From contig JAUSND010000016.1 of the NCBI GenBank assembly GCA_030646295.1, positions 517,594 through 581,593 of the forward strand: DNA of 64,000 bases, read 5' to 3'. Within the stretch, counting starts at the first letter, position 1. Every line of letters begins with the position of its first letter. Positions 22,077 through 32,362 of this stretch are shown here, in pieces. Origin of the DNA: Moraxellaceae bacterium (GTDB lineage Bacteria; Pseudomonadota; Gammaproteobacteria; Pseudomonadales; Moraxellaceae). Under the pieces are notes generated by a model. It was not told the origin of the DNA. It saw nothing but the letters and a program-made list of their open reading frames with translations, and made no database searches. A program made the position numbers and the translations under genes.

Positions 22077-23684
22077 ATGCCAGTCATTCAATCAAAGATT
22101 CATCCACACTCCCCCGGCTTTCAGGAAAACTCCCTGCATCACCGGGCGCTGAGTGATGACCTCAACCGCTTGCTCGACCGTATTCGCGAAGGTGGCGGTG
22201 CTACTGCGATTGCACGGCACAAGGGCCGTGGCAAGCTGACCGCTCGTGAACGCATCAATGTCCTGATTGACCCCGGCTCTCCTTTTCTGGAGCTGGCTCC
22301 ACTGGCTGCGCATGACGTGTACGGCGAGGATGTGGCGGCTGCCGGGATTGTGGCCGGAATTGGTCGAGTGAACGGCATCGAGTGTGTTATTGCGGCCAAT
22401 GATGCCACGGTGAAAGGTGGTTCTTATTATCCGCTGACCGTAAAAAAACATTTACGCGCCCAGATTATCGCACAGGAAAACCATCTCCCCTGCATTTATC
22501 TGGTGGACTCGGGTGGCGCCAACCTGCCACGACAGGACGAAGTCTTTCCTGATCATCTGCATTTTGGCCACATCTTTTTCAACCAGGCCAACATGTCGGC
22601 GGCGAACATTCCGCAGATTGCTGTCGTGATGGGCTCATGTACCGCTGGCGGTGCCTATGTGCCTGCGATGGCCGATGAAGCCATCATCGTGAAGCATCAG
22701 GGCACTATTTTTCTGGCGGGCCCGCCATTGGTGAAAGCAGCAACGGGGGAAGTCGTCACATCCGAAGAACTCGGTGGTGCCGAACTGCATAGCCGCGTTT
22801 CCGGCGTGACGGATCAGCTGGCCGAGAATGATGAGCATGCCCTCGCCCTCGCCCGTGCCTCGATTGGCCGCCTGAATCGTGTCAAACAGGTCAGTCTGGA
22901 TATCCGCGAGCCCGTGCCCCCGCTGTATCCGGCCGAAGACATCTACGGCATCCTGCCCAAGGATGCCCGTGAACCGTTTGATGTTCGCGAAATCATTGCC
23001 CGCCTGGTCGATGGCTCCGAGTTTGATGAGTTCAAGCCGCTTTACGGCAATACACTGGTTACCGGATTTGCACGGCTCTGGGGCTATCCGGTTGGCATCA
23101 TTGCCAATAACGGCATCCTGTTCTCGGAGTCTGCGCTCAAGGGAGCCCACTTCATCGAGCTCTGCTGCCAACGCAAGATTCCACTGGTCTTCCTGCAAAA
23201 CATTACCGGCTTCATGGTCGGCAAAAAATACGAGGAAGGTGGTATTGCCAAGAACGGCGCCAAAATGGTTCATGCCGTCGCCTGTGCAAAGGTACCCAAG
23301 TTCACCGTGATTATTGGCGGCAGTTTTGGGGCCGGTAATTACGGCATGTGCGGTCGCGCCTATGAGCCCCGTTTTCTCTTCATGTGGCCGAATGCCCGTA
23401 TCTCCGTCATGGGTGGTGAACAGGCCGCCAGCGTGCTGACTGATGTGAAGAAAGCTTCGCTCGCCAAACAGGGCGTAGAGTGGACACCCGAACAGGAAAC
23501 CGAGTTCAAGCAACCACTACTCGACAAATACGGGAAAGAGGCCCATCCCTACTATGCCAGCGCCCGTCTCTGGGACGATGGCGTCATTGATCCGGCCAAG
23601 ACACGCGATGTGCTCGGCCTGGCCATTTCCGCCACACTGAACGCGCCCATTCCGGATACCCGGTTTGGCGTGTTCCGCATGTAG
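22077..23684 (+). CDS. liuB: 3-methylcrotonyl-CoA carboxylase, carboxyltransferase (beta) subunit
   Basis: A 535-residue biotin-dependent carboxyltransferase from the ATG at 22077, four bases after the liuA stop; this equals the usual family length. The N-terminal crotonase-like half has RIREGGG and [12 protein letters not shown], and the C-terminal half has the oxyanion-forming [19 protein letters not shown]. With LiuD it carboxylates 3-methylcrotonyl-CoA to 3-methylglutaconyl-CoA. An upstream in-frame start inside liuA is not needed. Confidence 0.95.
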   Translation: MPVIQSKIHPHSPGFQENSLHHRALSDDLNRLLDRIREGGGATAIARHKGRGKLTARERINVLIDPGSPFLELAPLAAHDVYGEDVAAAGIVAGIGRVNGIECVIAANDATVKGGSYYPLTVKKHLRAQIIAQENHLPCIYLVDSGGANLPRQDEVFPDHLHFGHIFFNQANMSAANIPQIAVVMGSCTAGGAYVPAMADEAIIVKHQGTIFLAGPPLVKAATGEVVTSEELGGAELHSRVSGVTDQLAENDEHALALARASIGRLNRVKQVSLDIREPVPPLYPAEDIYGILPKDAREPFDVREIIARLVDGSEFDEFKPLYGNTLVTGFARLWGYPVGIIANNGILFSESALKGAHFIELCCQRKIPLVFLQNITGFMVGKKYEEGGIAKNGAKMVHAVACAKVPKFTVIIGGSFGAGNYGMCGRAYEPRFLFMWPNARISVMGGEQAASVLTDVKKASLAKQGVEWTPEQETEFKQPLLDKYGKEAHPYYASARLWDDGVIDPAKTRDVLGLAISATLNAPIPDTRFGVFRM

Positions 23685-23693
23685 GAGAATAAG

Positions 23694-24482
23694 ATGAGTG
23701 CCCTGCTTGCCAGCCTGGATCAACGCGGTGTTGCTACCCTGACCCTGAATCGCCCTGAGGTGCATAACGCTTTTGACGATGCCCTGATCGCCGAACTGAA
23801 TGAGGCCATCGATGATTTCAGGGCCGACCCCGATGTCCGCATTCTGGTGCTGCGCGCAGAAGGGAAAAGCTTTTCTGCCGGCGCCGATCTCGGCTGGATG
23901 AAGCGGATGGCAGCCTGCACCCGCGAGGAAAACCTGGCGGATGCGCAGCAGCTTGAGCGTCTCATGCACAGCCTGTACGCATTCCCCAAGCCCACCATTG
24001 CTGTTGTTCAAGGCGCCGCTTTTGGTGGCGCGGTGGGTCTGGTCAGTTGCTGTGATATCGCCATTGCCAGTGACAACGCCAGCTTCTCGCTGTCCGAAGC
24101 AAAACTGGGACTGGCCCCCGCCGTCATCAGCCCGTTTGTTATTGCCACTATCGGTGCCCGTCAGGCCAGCCGCTACTTTCTGACTGCCGAGCGATTCACC
24201 GCAGCACGCGCACTGCAAATGCAATTACTGCACGATGTAGTTGCGGCTGATGAGTTGGCCGCAACCGCCGATCATCTGATCAATTCTTTGCTCGACAATG
24301 GTCCGGTGGCCCTGATGGCCTGCAAGGCACTCATCCGGCAGGTAGCCCCCGCCAGTGACGATGACCTGCGTGATTACACTACAACCCTTATTGCCAGCCT
24401 GCGTACGTCACAGGAAGGACAGGAAGGGCTGACGGCATTCTTTGAAAAACGTGCGCCTGCGTGGCAGCACCGGAAATCCTGA
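23694..24482 (+). CDS. liuC: Methylglutaconyl-CoA hydratase (enoyl-CoA hydratase family)
   Basis: A 262-residue crotonase-fold protein. The oxyanion-hole segments are EGKSFSAGADLGWMKRM and GAAFGGAVGLVSCCDIAIAS, with catalytic-region SEAKLGLAPAVISPFV; the SEAKLG Glu is at the usual acid/base place. A TAGGAG ribosome site precedes the ATG by 6 bases. It hydrates 3-methylglutaconyl-CoA to HMG-CoA. It lies 9 bp after liuB and 2 bp before liuD. Confidence 0.93.
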   Translation: MSALLASLDQRGVATLTLNRPEVHNAFDDALIAELNEAIDDFRADPDVRILVLRAEGKSFSAGADLGWMKRMAACTREENLADAQQLERLMHSLYAFPKPTIAVVQGAAFGGAVGLVSCCDIAIASDNASFSLSEAKLGLAPAVISPFVIATIGARQASRYFLTAERFTAARALQMQLLHDVVAADELAATADHLINSLLDNGPVALMACKALIRQVAPASDDDLRDYTTTLIASLRTSQEGQEGLTAFFEKRAPAWQHRKS

Positions 24483-24484
24483 TC

Positions 24485-26470
24485 ATGTTCAAGAAAATAC
24501 TGATTGCCAATCGCGGCGAAATATCCTGCCGTGTTACACGCAGTGCACACCGCCTTGGTGTACGCACCGTGGCCGTCTACTCGGATGCTGACGCGACGGC
24601 GATGCACGTCGAAAGGGCTGACGAAGCAGTGCGCCTTGGTCCTGCGCCCAGCCGGGAATCCTATCTGTGCGTGGACAAGATTATTGCGGCGGCCAAAGCC
24701 ACTGGTGCCGAAGCCATTCATCCCGGTTACGGATTTCTTTCCGAGAATGCCGGCTTTGCACAGGCTTGTCGGGATGCCGGGCTGGTTTTTATCGGCCCAT
24801 CTCCTGATGCCATTACAGCCATGGGGTCAAAGTCCGGCGCCAAGACCCTGATGGAAAAAGCCGGCGTACCACTGATTCCCGGTTATCACGGGGATGAACA
24901 GAATGATGCCTTCCTGCTGGAGAAAGCCCTTGAGATGGGCTTTCCGGTGTTGCTGAAGGCATCGGCAGGCGGTGGTGGCAAAGGCATGCGTGCCGTGCAT
25001 CATGAGTCCGAATTTACCGAGGCACTGCATGGTGCCCAGCGCGAAGCCATGAACGCCTTTGGCGACCAGCGCATGCTGATTGAAAAGCTGCTGCTCGAAC
25101 CACGGCACGTGGAAGTCCAGGTTCTGGCAGACCGTCATGGCAATGCCGTTTATGTATTTGATCGTGACTGCTCCATCCAGCGCAGACACCAGAAGGTTGT
25201 GGAGGAAGCGCCAGCACCAGGCCTGTCAGCGGAATTGCGCACTGCCATGGGCGAAGCAGCCGTACGAGCTGCCAAGGCCATCTCTTATGAAGGCGCCGGT
25301 ACCCTGGAGTTTCTGGTCGACAAAAATGGCCAGTTCTACTTCATGGAAATGAATACACGCCTGCAGGTAGAACACCCCGTCAGCGAACTGATCTCGGGAC
25401 TGGATCTGGTGGAGTGGCAACTGCGTGTGGCCAGCGGAGAACCCCTCGGCTTTGACCAGGGTGATCTGCGCGTAAAAGGTCACGCCATTGAAGTGCGTCT
25501 TTATGCAGAGGATCCGGACTCCGGCTTCCTGCCTTCTACCGGAACGCTTCGTCACTTCGACATGCCTGCAGGTGAAGGCGTTCGGGTTGATACCGGTTAC
25601 CGGACCGGGGATTCCGTCAGTGTCTATTACGACCCGATGATGGCCAAGGTGATTGCCTGGGGAGAAACCCGTGACATCGCGGCGCAACGACTGGCTGACG
25701 CACTCCGGAAAACCCGCATTGCTGGCGTCAAACACAACACAGGCTTTCTGGTAAAGGTTCTGTCTCACCCCGCCTTCCTTGCGGCCGGCTTGAGCACGCA
25801 CTTCATCGAGGAACACCACGCAGACCTGTTGTCTCCTTCAGAAAATGATAAAACAGCCCTGCTGTTACTTGGCGCTGTCTACACACTGCAAACGCCCCAC
25901 CCTGCCGCCAACAGCAATGACCATTGCTCTCCCTGGAGTCGTCTGCAAGGTTTCCGGATTGCACAGCACGATGAGAGCCTTATACGCATCAGCCTGCAGG
26001 GAGAAACACACGAAGTAGCTCTCACGCCCTCACGCACACACTATGAGTACGCCATCGGTGAACATCGCGGTGAATGCGCGCTGACCCTGAAGGAAGGCCT
26101 TGCCTGCCTTATCCGTGACAGCCACCTGACCAGTTTCCATGTTGTCAGCACAGGCAATCGTCTGGATGTATTTGCGCATGGTGAACATGCCGAGCTTGGC
26201 TTTGTCACACATACCCATGAAAGCAGCTCTGCCTCTGATGGCCGTCACTACAATGCACCAATGAATGGCCGCATTGTCAGCGTGAATGTCAGCAAGGGTG
26301 ATGCAGTGAAAGAAGGCGACACCTTGCTGGTCATGGAGGCCATGAAAATGGAGCATCGTATCCGGGCACATGGCAATGGCGTGATAGCAACCATTGATAT
26401 CGTTGCCGGCGATCTGGTCAGCGAAGGGCAGGTACTGGTAGAGCTAGAGAGCGGGGCCACACCAGAATGA
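24485..26470 (+). CDS. liuD: 3-methylcrotonyl-CoA carboxylase, biotin-carrying (alpha) subunit
   Basis: A 661-residue biotin carboxylase plus carrier protein started at the ATG at 24485 (MFKKILIANRGEISCRV), the invariant family N-terminus. Domains in order: biotin carboxylase N-terminal fold, ATP-grasp with SAGGGGKGMRAV and EMNTRLQVEHPV, a BT-like linker, and a C-terminal biotinyl domain with the biotin-accepting Lys in VMEAMKMEH. It carboxylates its biotin with ATP and bicarbonate and hands the carboxyl group to LiuB. Its stop overlaps the aacS start by 4 bases. Confidence 0.95.
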   Translation: MFKKILIANRGEISCRVTRSAHRLGVRTVAVYSDADATAMHVERADEAVRLGPAPSRESYLCVDKIIAAAKATGAEAIHPGYGFLSENAGFAQACRDAGLVFIGPSPDAITAMGSKSGAKTLMEKAGVPLIPGYHGDEQNDAFLLEKALEMGFPVLLKASAGGGGKGMRAVHHESEFTEALHGAQREAMNAFGDQRMLIEKLLLEPRHVEVQVLADRHGNAVYVFDRDCSIQRRHQKVVEEAPAPGLSAELRTAMGEAAVRAAKAISYEGAGTLEFLVDKNGQFYFMEMNTRLQVEHPVSELISGLDLVEWQLRVASGEPLGFDQGDLRVKGHAIEVRLYAEDPDSGFLPSTGTLRHFDMPAGEGVRVDTGYRTGDSVSVYYDPMMAKVIAWGETRDIAAQRLADALRKTRIAGVKHNTGFLVKVLSHPAFLAAGLSTHFIEEHHADLLSPSENDKTALLLLGAVYTLQTPHPAANSNDHCSPWSRLQGFRIAQHDESLIRISLQGETHEVALTPSRTHYEYAIGEHRGECALTLKEGLACLIRDSHLTSFHVVSTGNRLDVFAHGEHAELGFVTHTHESSSASDGRHYNAPMNGRIVSVNVSKGDAVKEGDTLLVMEAMKMEHRIRAHGNGVIATIDIVAGDLVSEGQVLVELESGATPE

Positions 26471-28413
26471 GCACGATTCTCTGGCAACCTTCCGCAGAAA
26501 GAATAGCGGCAACACGTCTTGCCGCCTGGCAGCGCTGGCTGGCCCGTGAACGCAGTCTGGCATTTGACAGTTATGCAGAGCTGCATGCGTGGTCTGTCTC
26601 CGAGCGCGCAGACTTCTGGCAAAGCCTCTGGGACTACTTTGACATCAAAAGCCATACGCCCTACACAACCGTGCTGACGAATGACCAGATGCCTGGCGCT
26701 CACTGGTTTGATGGCGCCACATTGAACTTTGCCGAGCATCTGCTGCGCCACCAGGATGACCGGCTTGCGCTGGTAAGTTATCTTGAAAACGGTGAGCGCC
26801 GCACCCTGACCTATGCTGAGCTTCTCACACAGGTAAGCCACGTTGCCGCATACTTTCGCGCACAAGGCATTGAGGCTGGCGATCGAGTGGCAGGCTTCAT
26901 GCCAAACGTTCTGGAAACAGTCGTCGCCATGCTTGCTGCAACCAGTCTTGGGGCCACGTGGTCATCCTGTTCGCCTGATTTTGGCTTGCAAGGCGTACTT
27001 GACCGCTTTGGACAGATCACACCAACTCTTCTGATTGCAGCGGATGGTTATTACTACAACAGCAAGCGCGTGGACTGCATCGAGAAAATCGCTGCCATTG
27101 CTGCGCACTTGCCGACACTCAGGAAAGTACTGGTAGTACCGCTGACACAACCATCGCCAGACACCTCTTCCATCCCGAATGCCGTTTCCTGGAATGAAGC
27201 ACTGGCAACACCGGCTGACAACCTGACATTCACACCCGTACCGTTCAGTCATCCGCTCTACATCATGTACTCCTCGGGAACGACTGGCGTACCCAAGTGC
27301 ATCGTGCATGGAACCGGAGGCACCCTGCTCCAGCACCTAAAGGAACTGGCCCTGCATACCGACATCAAGCGCGACGATGTGGTGTTCTATTACACGACCT
27401 GCGGCTGGATGATGTGGAACTGGCTTGTCTCCACCCTGGCACTGGGTGCAACCGTCGTTCTGTATGACGGATCCCCTTTTGCTCCAAAGCCGGACATACT
27501 TTTCGATATTGCTGAACGAGAGAAGATTTCCGTGTTTGGCACCAGTGCAAAATATATTGCTGCACTGGAAAAAGCCGGTTACAAGCCACGAGAAACGCAT
27601 CAACTGGACGCACTGAAAGCCATTCTGTCCACCGGCTCACCCCTGGCACACGAAAGCTTTGACTACGTTTATCGCGACATAAAGGCCGATATCTGTCTCT
27701 CCAGCATCTCTGGCGGCACCGATATCGTTTCTTGCTTTGCTCTGGGCAACCCCACCCTCCCGGTTTATCGTGGCGAGTTGCAGTGCAAGGGACTTGGCAT
27801 GGCTGTCGACATCTTCAATGAAGCAGGCCAATCGGTCATTGACGAGAAAGGTGAACTGGTCTGCACACGAGCATTCCCCTGCATGCCCACCGGCTTCTGG
27901 AGTGATCCGGACGGCGAAAAATACCGGAAAGCCTACTTCGACCGCTTTCCGGGACTATGGGCGCATGGTGATTATGGCGAACAGAACAGCCATGGCGGCC
28001 TTGTCATCCATGGCCGCTCTGATGCCGTGCTCAACCCGGGTGGCGTACGCATCGGTACGGCCGAAATCTACCGGCAGGTTGAAAAAGTACCCGAAGTACT
28101 CGAATCGATTGCCATCGGCCAGGATTGGGACAGCGATGTACGCGTCGTTCTTTTCGTCAAACTGCGCGAAGGCCTGGTACTGACTGAACTGCTGCAGAAA
28201 CAGATCAGGGATGTCATCCGAGCCAACACCACACCACGTCATGTACCAGCCCGCATTGTGCAGGTCGCCGACATTCCCCGTACCATAAGTGGGAAAATCG
28301 TGGAGCTGGCGGTGCGCAATGTGGTTCATGGCGAGGCCGTAAAGAACACGGATGCTCTGGCAAATCCCGATGCACTGAATCACTTCAGGGACAGGGACGA
28401 ACTTAAAACCTGA
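26467..28413 (+). CDS. aacS: Acetoacetyl-CoA synthetase
   Basis: A 648-residue ANL-superfamily adenylating enzyme, the normal AacS length. The AMP/ATP loop is YSSGTTGVPKCIVHG, followed by the W-rich TTCGWMMWNWLVSTLALGA typical of acetoacetyl-CoA synthetases; the C-terminal lysine is in RTISGKIVELAV. It activates acetoacetate, the end product of leucine degradation, to acetoacetyl-CoA for thiolysis. It is the last gene of the operon and overlaps liuD (ATGA). Confidence 0.93.
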   Translation: MSTILWQPSAERIAATRLAAWQRWLARERSLAFDSYAELHAWSVSERADFWQSLWDYFDIKSHTPYTTVLTNDQMPGAHWFDGATLNFAEHLLRHQDDRLALVSYLENGERRTLTYAELLTQVSHVAAYFRAQGIEAGDRVAGFMPNVLETVVAMLAATSLGATWSSCSPDFGLQGVLDRFGQITPTLLIAADGYYYNSKRVDCIEKIAAIAAHLPTLRKVLVVPLTQPSPDTSSIPNAVSWNEALATPADNLTFTPVPFSHPLYIMYSSGTTGVPKCIVHGTGGTLLQHLKELALHTDIKRDDVVFYYTTCGWMMWNWLVSTLALGATVVLYDGSPFAPKPDILFDIAEREKISVFGTSAKYIAALEKAGYKPRETHQLDALKAILSTGSPLAHESFDYVYRDIKADICLSSISGGTDIVSCFALGNPTLPVYRGELQCKGLGMAVDIFNEAGQSVIDEKGELVCTRAFPCMPTGFWSDPDGEKYRKAYFDRFPGLWAHGDYGEQNSHGGLVIHGRSDAVLNPGGVRIGTAEIYRQVEKVPEVLESIAIGQDWDSDVRVVLFVKLREGLVLTELLQKQIRDVIRANTTPRHVPARIVQVADIPRTISGKIVELAVRNVVHGEAVKNTDALANPDALNHFRDRDELKT

Positions 28414-28421
28414 CCCACCAA

Positions 28422-28459
28422 AAATAAAAAAGCCTCCACGTCGGGAGGCTTTTTTATTT
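28422..28459. terminator. Bidirectional Rho-independent terminator
   Basis: A 16-bp stem built from AAATAAAAAAGCCTCC and its exact inverse around a 6-base loop lies between the convergent aacS and GMC oxidoreductase genes. A- and T-tracts on both sides let it end both transcripts. Confidence 0.93.
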
Positions 28460-28470
28460 GAACACAACCA

Positions 28471-30060
28471 TCATGACCAGAAATAACTCGACTCTTTCTG
28501 GATGATGGTATCGACGATATAACTGGCCAGAGCCGATACCGTCATCTGGGTATTCACCGTAATTTCCGTCGGCATGATGCTGGCATCAACAATAAACAGC
28601 CCCTTCAGCTCATGTGATTCGCCCCACTGGTTCACGACAGAAGTGAACGGATCCCTACCCATGCGGCAGGTACCCTGAGGGTTGTAGGCAATCATTCGCA
28701 TGGTGTAAAGACCAAGGGTACCGAACTCGATCTTGTCCACGGCCTGATCCAGCTCAAACACACTGGTCGCGGCGGTACGGTTATAGGCTGGCAGATAAAC
28801 CTTCTCTGCCCCTGCCGCAAACATCACCCGACCGGCATGACGCAAGCCTTCACGCATCGAATTGAATTCGTCACGATTAAGGTTCCATTCAATACGCTTG
28901 TCACCCGTAACGGCATCGCCAATCCACTGCACATAACCCTGGCCATGGTCATGCACGAATACGTTAAGTGCCGAGAAATACTTGTACTCTTTCATGAAGC
29001 GGACATGGTCATCGCCCTCGCCCAGCTCGCCCTGCGAGATAAGCTGGGCAGGCGCGGCCAGACCACTGTCCATGTCAATCCAGTTGTATTTTTCCTTCCA
29101 GAACTCGTCTACATGAATCCCGGTCAGCGCTCCGCGCCAGCCATAAACAGGCTCGGGGAACTTGCCAAACACGGAAACACCCGGGCGCACTGAAAGATTA
29201 CGGCCAACCATGCCGCTTTGCTGACCCAGGCCACTTTTCTGCAACAGCAATGGCGTCTGGATGGGGCCTGCACCAATAACAACGATCTGGCCTTCAGCAG
29301 TAAAGCTGGCCACTACTTCATGAGTATCAGGATCAATGAACCGGCCCTCTACACCAGAGGCGCGACCATTACGTTCATTCACAAAGTCCACATGCGCATC
29401 AACGAATATCTCGGCGCCCTCTGCCACAGCCCATGGCAGATACGTCACCAGCATGGAGAGCTTGCGGTCCGAAGGGCAACCGGCCAGACACAAACCGGTG
29501 AGCGCACACTGCTTTACGTTGCGGGACAGTGGCTTCCACGACCATCCCATGACTTCGGAGCCCTGCACCACCAGATTGGCAGCATCATTGATTTCATGCG
29601 GTTCATTAACATGCACACCAAGACGCTGTTCCACTTTTTCAAAGTGCGGCCGCAACTGCTCGGAAGAAATGTTATCGAGGCCATGATCGCGCTGCCATTC
29701 CTTGAGCACCCTGTCTGGCACCCTGGCAGAAATCGTGGCGCTGAGAACCGTTGAACCACCGGTCGTGGCTCCCTGCATCAGGATAAGGTCGCCTGTCGAG
29801 TTGGTTTGCAGACCGGCATCCTGATACATGCGATACATGCTGTCGGTCATGTCTTCCTTGAAGTCCGAGCTCGGCACATAGCGGCCGGCCTCAAGAACAA
29901 TGACCTTCTTGCCTGCCCGGGCAAGCTCATACGCCGCCACGGCTCCGCCAGCACCCGAGCCGACCACAATAACGTCAGCCTTCAGGTGAACATTTTTTTC
30001 AGTGATGTCTTTGGCCTGGGTAACCGGAAGCCCTTCTTGCGGCAATTCCCTGTAAATCAT
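28471..30060 (-). CDS. GMC-family FAD-dependent oxidoreductase
   Basis: A 529-residue glucose-methanol-choline oxidoreductase. The FAD dinucleotide fold is VIVVGSGAGGAVAAYELARAG from about residue 30; further motifs are GATTGGSTVLSAT and the C-terminal GTCRMG and DASIMPTEITVNTQMTVSALA. There is no signal peptide of its own. A good GAGGG site precedes the ATG. It is 52 bp downstream of a Tat-signal small protein of the gluconate-dehydrogenase subunit 3 type, so the flavoprotein may be exported by hitch-hiking on that partner. The substrate (alcohol, sterol or sugar) cannot be told. Confidence 0.88.
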   Translation of the reverse strand: MIYRELPQEGLPVTQAKDITEKNVHLKADVIVVGSGAGGAVAAYELARAGKKVIVLEAGRYVPSSDFKEDMTDSMYRMYQDAGLQTNSTGDLILMQGATTGGSTVLSATISARVPDRVLKEWQRDHGLDNISSEQLRPHFEKVEQRLGVHVNEPHEINDAANLVVQGSEVMGWSWKPLSRNVKQCALTGLCLAGCPSDRKLSMLVTYLPWAVAEGAEIFVDAHVDFVNERNGRASGVEGRFIDPDTHEVVASFTAEGQIVVIGAGPIQTPLLLQKSGLGQQSGMVGRNLSVRPGVSVFGKFPEPVYGWRGALTGIHVDEFWKEKYNWIDMDSGLAAPAQLISQGELGEGDDHVRFMKEYKYFSALNVFVHDHGQGYVQWIGDAVTGDKRIEWNLNRDEFNSMREGLRHAGRVMFAAGAEKVYLPAYNRTAATSVFELDQAVDKIEFGTLGLYTMRMIAYNPQGTCRMGRDPFTSVVNQWGESHELKGLFIVDASIMPTEITVNTQMTVSALASYIVDTIIQKESSYFWS

Positions 30061-30112
30061 TTCGCCCTCGATACCGACTCAGTGCGTCATTATTATTTTT
30101 AGTTCTGGAATA

Positions 30113-30709
30113 TCAGCGAGGTAGTGGTGCATTGCCGAGACGACGAATGCCCCATTTCTGGGTCACCGGACCATCGTATTCCAGACCTGGATAAGTACGT
30201 TGATCCTGCCAGTAGGCGAATGTCACCACCATCTTCAAACTGGAAATGATGCCGCGCTCAGCCATGTTGCCTGTCTGCCAGTCCCTGACACGCTTCAGGG
30301 CACGCTCGTCACTCATTGCCGAGAACCGGGAGAAGCGCCAGACCACGCCTGTATATTCGAGACTGTTGGCCGCCATCTTGACCAGAAGGCGCGGACGCGG
30401 ATCAAGCTTGCTGATGATCACATCAACATTCTGCATCACGGGCACCTCTGTCGTAGAGGGCAGCTGGAATTTTTGCGTGGGCAGCATGATCAGACGGAGC
30501 TTGTCGAACACGCGGTACTCTGACTCGGTCAGGTACTTGATGCCTGATGGCAGATCACCAGCCTTCTCGGCACCCAGCACATGCCCGGGCAATGCCAGCA
30601 GCGAACTGCCGACAGCGGCGAGCTGCGCGCCTCCAACAAGGAAGCGACGACGCGAAAGCGGCTCAAGGCCAGCCAGGAATTCGGGGGGAAGCGGAGTGTT
30701 GCTATTCAT
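30113..30709 (-). CDS. Tat-signal small subunit, gluconate 2-dehydrogenase subunit 3-like
   Basis: A 198-residue protein with a clear twin-arginine signal (LSRRRFLVGGAQLAAVGSS followed by ALPGHVLGAEK, probable cleavage after VLGA). The mature part resembles subunit 3 of membrane-bound gluconate/sorbitol dehydrogenases, including the FDKLRLIMLPT region. In those enzymes the small subunit carries the flavoprotein through the Tat pore. A GAGGAG site precedes the ATG. It is first of the two-gene unit with the GMC oxidoreductase; no cytochrome c subunit is adjacent. Confidence 0.8.
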   Translation of the reverse strand: MNSNTPLPPEFLAGLEPLSRRRFLVGGAQLAAVGSSLLALPGHVLGAEKAGDLPSGIKYLTESEYRVFDKLRLIMLPTQKFQLPSTTEVPVMQNVDVIISKLDPRPRLLVKMAANSLEYTGVVWRFSRFSAMSDERALKRVRDWQTGNMAERGIISSLKMVVTFAYWQDQRTYPGLEYDGPVTQKWGIRRLGNAPLPR

Positions 30710-30844
30710 CTTGCTCCTCGGCGGACACCGTCCGGGGCAACTTTGTAGTTATAGGATCAGGCTCGCAGTCTAGCCAATGCCGCGGCAAAACCCAACCATA
30801 AATAATGGCACGGTCCATTTTGACTGTTTTTTGACCGCAACGGC

Positions 30845-32362
30845 TCATAGTACGCCGTTCCAGAGCTCTCGCCTGGAGGCCTCAGGGTCATGGCAAACCC
30901 GGGTATCTGCAGCCATGTGGAGCACTGCCCGCTCCCTTTTCTCATATGTGGGCCAGTCAGGCCAGCCATCGGCCGCAGGCACCGACCCGGAAGCAAAACC
31001 GGCCCAGGCCTGGCGCACCTGCCGGGACAGTCGCTCCGCCGCCTCTCCCCCACCGGTAAAGAACTGGCCCGCCGGGCGATCAGTAATGCCGAACACAAAC
31101 GGCACCTCCATGACATGACAGCTTTTCAGCCGGCGATTGAAGGCACATGGCCAGTCAAACAGGTACTGCCAGGTTCCCGCCGGCTGTCCGAAACGGGCTT
31201 CTGCAAGCCGAATGGTGGGAATACGGAACATCCGGTCCGTTTCATACGCGCAGAACAAGTCACTGCCCGGCACAGCCGGGATGGCCTCCCTGTAACGCGC
31301 CAGCATCATGGCACCACGCCCCGGCAGGGTCCGCTCGAACTCATGCAGCAGCCGGGCCTCATCCGGCTCCGGCCTGGCCTGTGCGGCTCCCATGCTCTGC
31401 GGCGAAAGGTAGAACAGGTTCCACTCGTCCACAGTTGTCCCCAGCAACAACGAGATGTCCGCAGACGCTCCTTTCGACAAAGCCACAAGGGGATGTTCCG
31501 GCAATATGTCATCACCAATCAGGGGCATCAGCGTCATGCCAAACTGGGCAACAGGCTCCGCATGCATGCCCCGGTTAACCGTGGCCCTGAAACAGCTGCG
31601 CTGGGCCCTGACCACTCCCTTGATCTCGCCCTGCAGGCAAGCCGCCGGATCCCCACCGGACGCCTCCGCAAACAGATGCGTGATTTTGGCCGCCTCATCC
31701 CGTGTGACCACATGATCGGGGCTGCCACTCTGGATAATGGCCCGTGTGAATAATCCCTTTGCCAGCGGGCTTGCCATCAGACAGGCAATGCTCATGCCAC
31801 CAGCAGACTCGCCAAACAAGGTGACAGACCGCGGATCACCACCAAAATCTGCAATATGGTCCTGCACCCATTGCAGGGCCAGCAACTGGTCGCGAAGGCC
31901 GGCATTGCTGACGCCGCCAAGCTCCGGCCAGTCAGACCATTCTCCGAAACCGAGAATGCCCAGGCGATAGTTGATACTGACAACAATCACGCCATTGTCG
32001 CGAGCCAGCGCAGTACCATCATAAAGTGACTGATTGCTGGCACCTGCGGAAAAGCCACCGCCATGAATCCACACCATGACCGGCAAATGTGCCGCCGCCT
32101 GTACAGGGCGCCAGATGTTCAATGCCAGACAGGCATCACCCGTGGCGCCCACCGGCATGAACGGTATCTCGTCCTGAGGCGCGGCCTGTGCCCACTCGGT
32201 GGCCTCCAGCACACCAGCCCATGGCATGACCGGCTCTGGCGCGCGAATGCGCCCCAGCCCCTGCAAGGGCATTGCATAAGGAATACCGCGAAAGTGTTGC
32301 ACGCCGTTTTTTTCAAGACCGGCGATCTGGCCCAATCGCGTATGAACACGTACTGAAGACAT
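30845..32362 (-). CDS. Type B carboxylesterase
   Basis: A 505-residue alpha/beta hydrolase of the carboxylesterase/para-nitrobenzyl esterase family. The oxyanion hole is HGGGFSAGA, the nucleophile elbow GESAGG, and the catalytic His is probably in SCHVMEVPFVFG; TTVDEW is the usual acidic neighbourhood. No signal peptide is seen, so it should be cytoplasmic. It hydrolyses esters of unknown identity. A GAGGAAA ribosome site precedes the ATG. It is divergent from an AraC-type regulator 134 bp away, which may control it. Confidence 0.88.
   Translation of the reverse strand: MSSVRVHTRLGQIAGLEKNGVQHFRGIPYAMPLQGLGRIRAPEPVMPWAGVLEATEWAQAAPQDEIPFMPVGATGDACLALNIWRPVQAAAHLPVMVWIHGGGFSAGASNQSLYDGTALARDNGVIVVSINYRLGILGFGEWSDWPELGGVSNAGLRDQLLALQWVQDHIADFGGDPRSVTLFGESAGGMSIACLMASPLAKGLFTRAIIQSGSPDHVVTRDEAAKITHLFAEASGGDPAACLQGEIKGVVRAQRSCFRATVNRGMHAEPVAQFGMTLMPLIGDDILPEHPLVALSKGASADISLLLGTTVDEWNLFYLSPQSMGAAQARPEPDEARLLHEFERTLPGRGAMMLARYREAIPAVPGSDLFCAYETDRMFRIPTIRLAEARFGQPAGTWQYLFDWPCAFNRRLKSCHVMEVPFVFGITDRPAGQFFTGGGEAAERLSRQVRQAWAGFASGSVPAADGWPDWPTYEKRERAVLHMAADTRVCHDPEASRRELWNGVL

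Noticed and set aside
22635..23513. A 292-codon open frame antisense to liuB
   Set aside because: It lies wholly inside a well-supported gene, has no family resemblance, and such long shadows are expected in GC-biased coding sequence. The same holds for other long antisense frames, for example 1176-1868, 8846-9547, 11960-12622 and 14727-15272.
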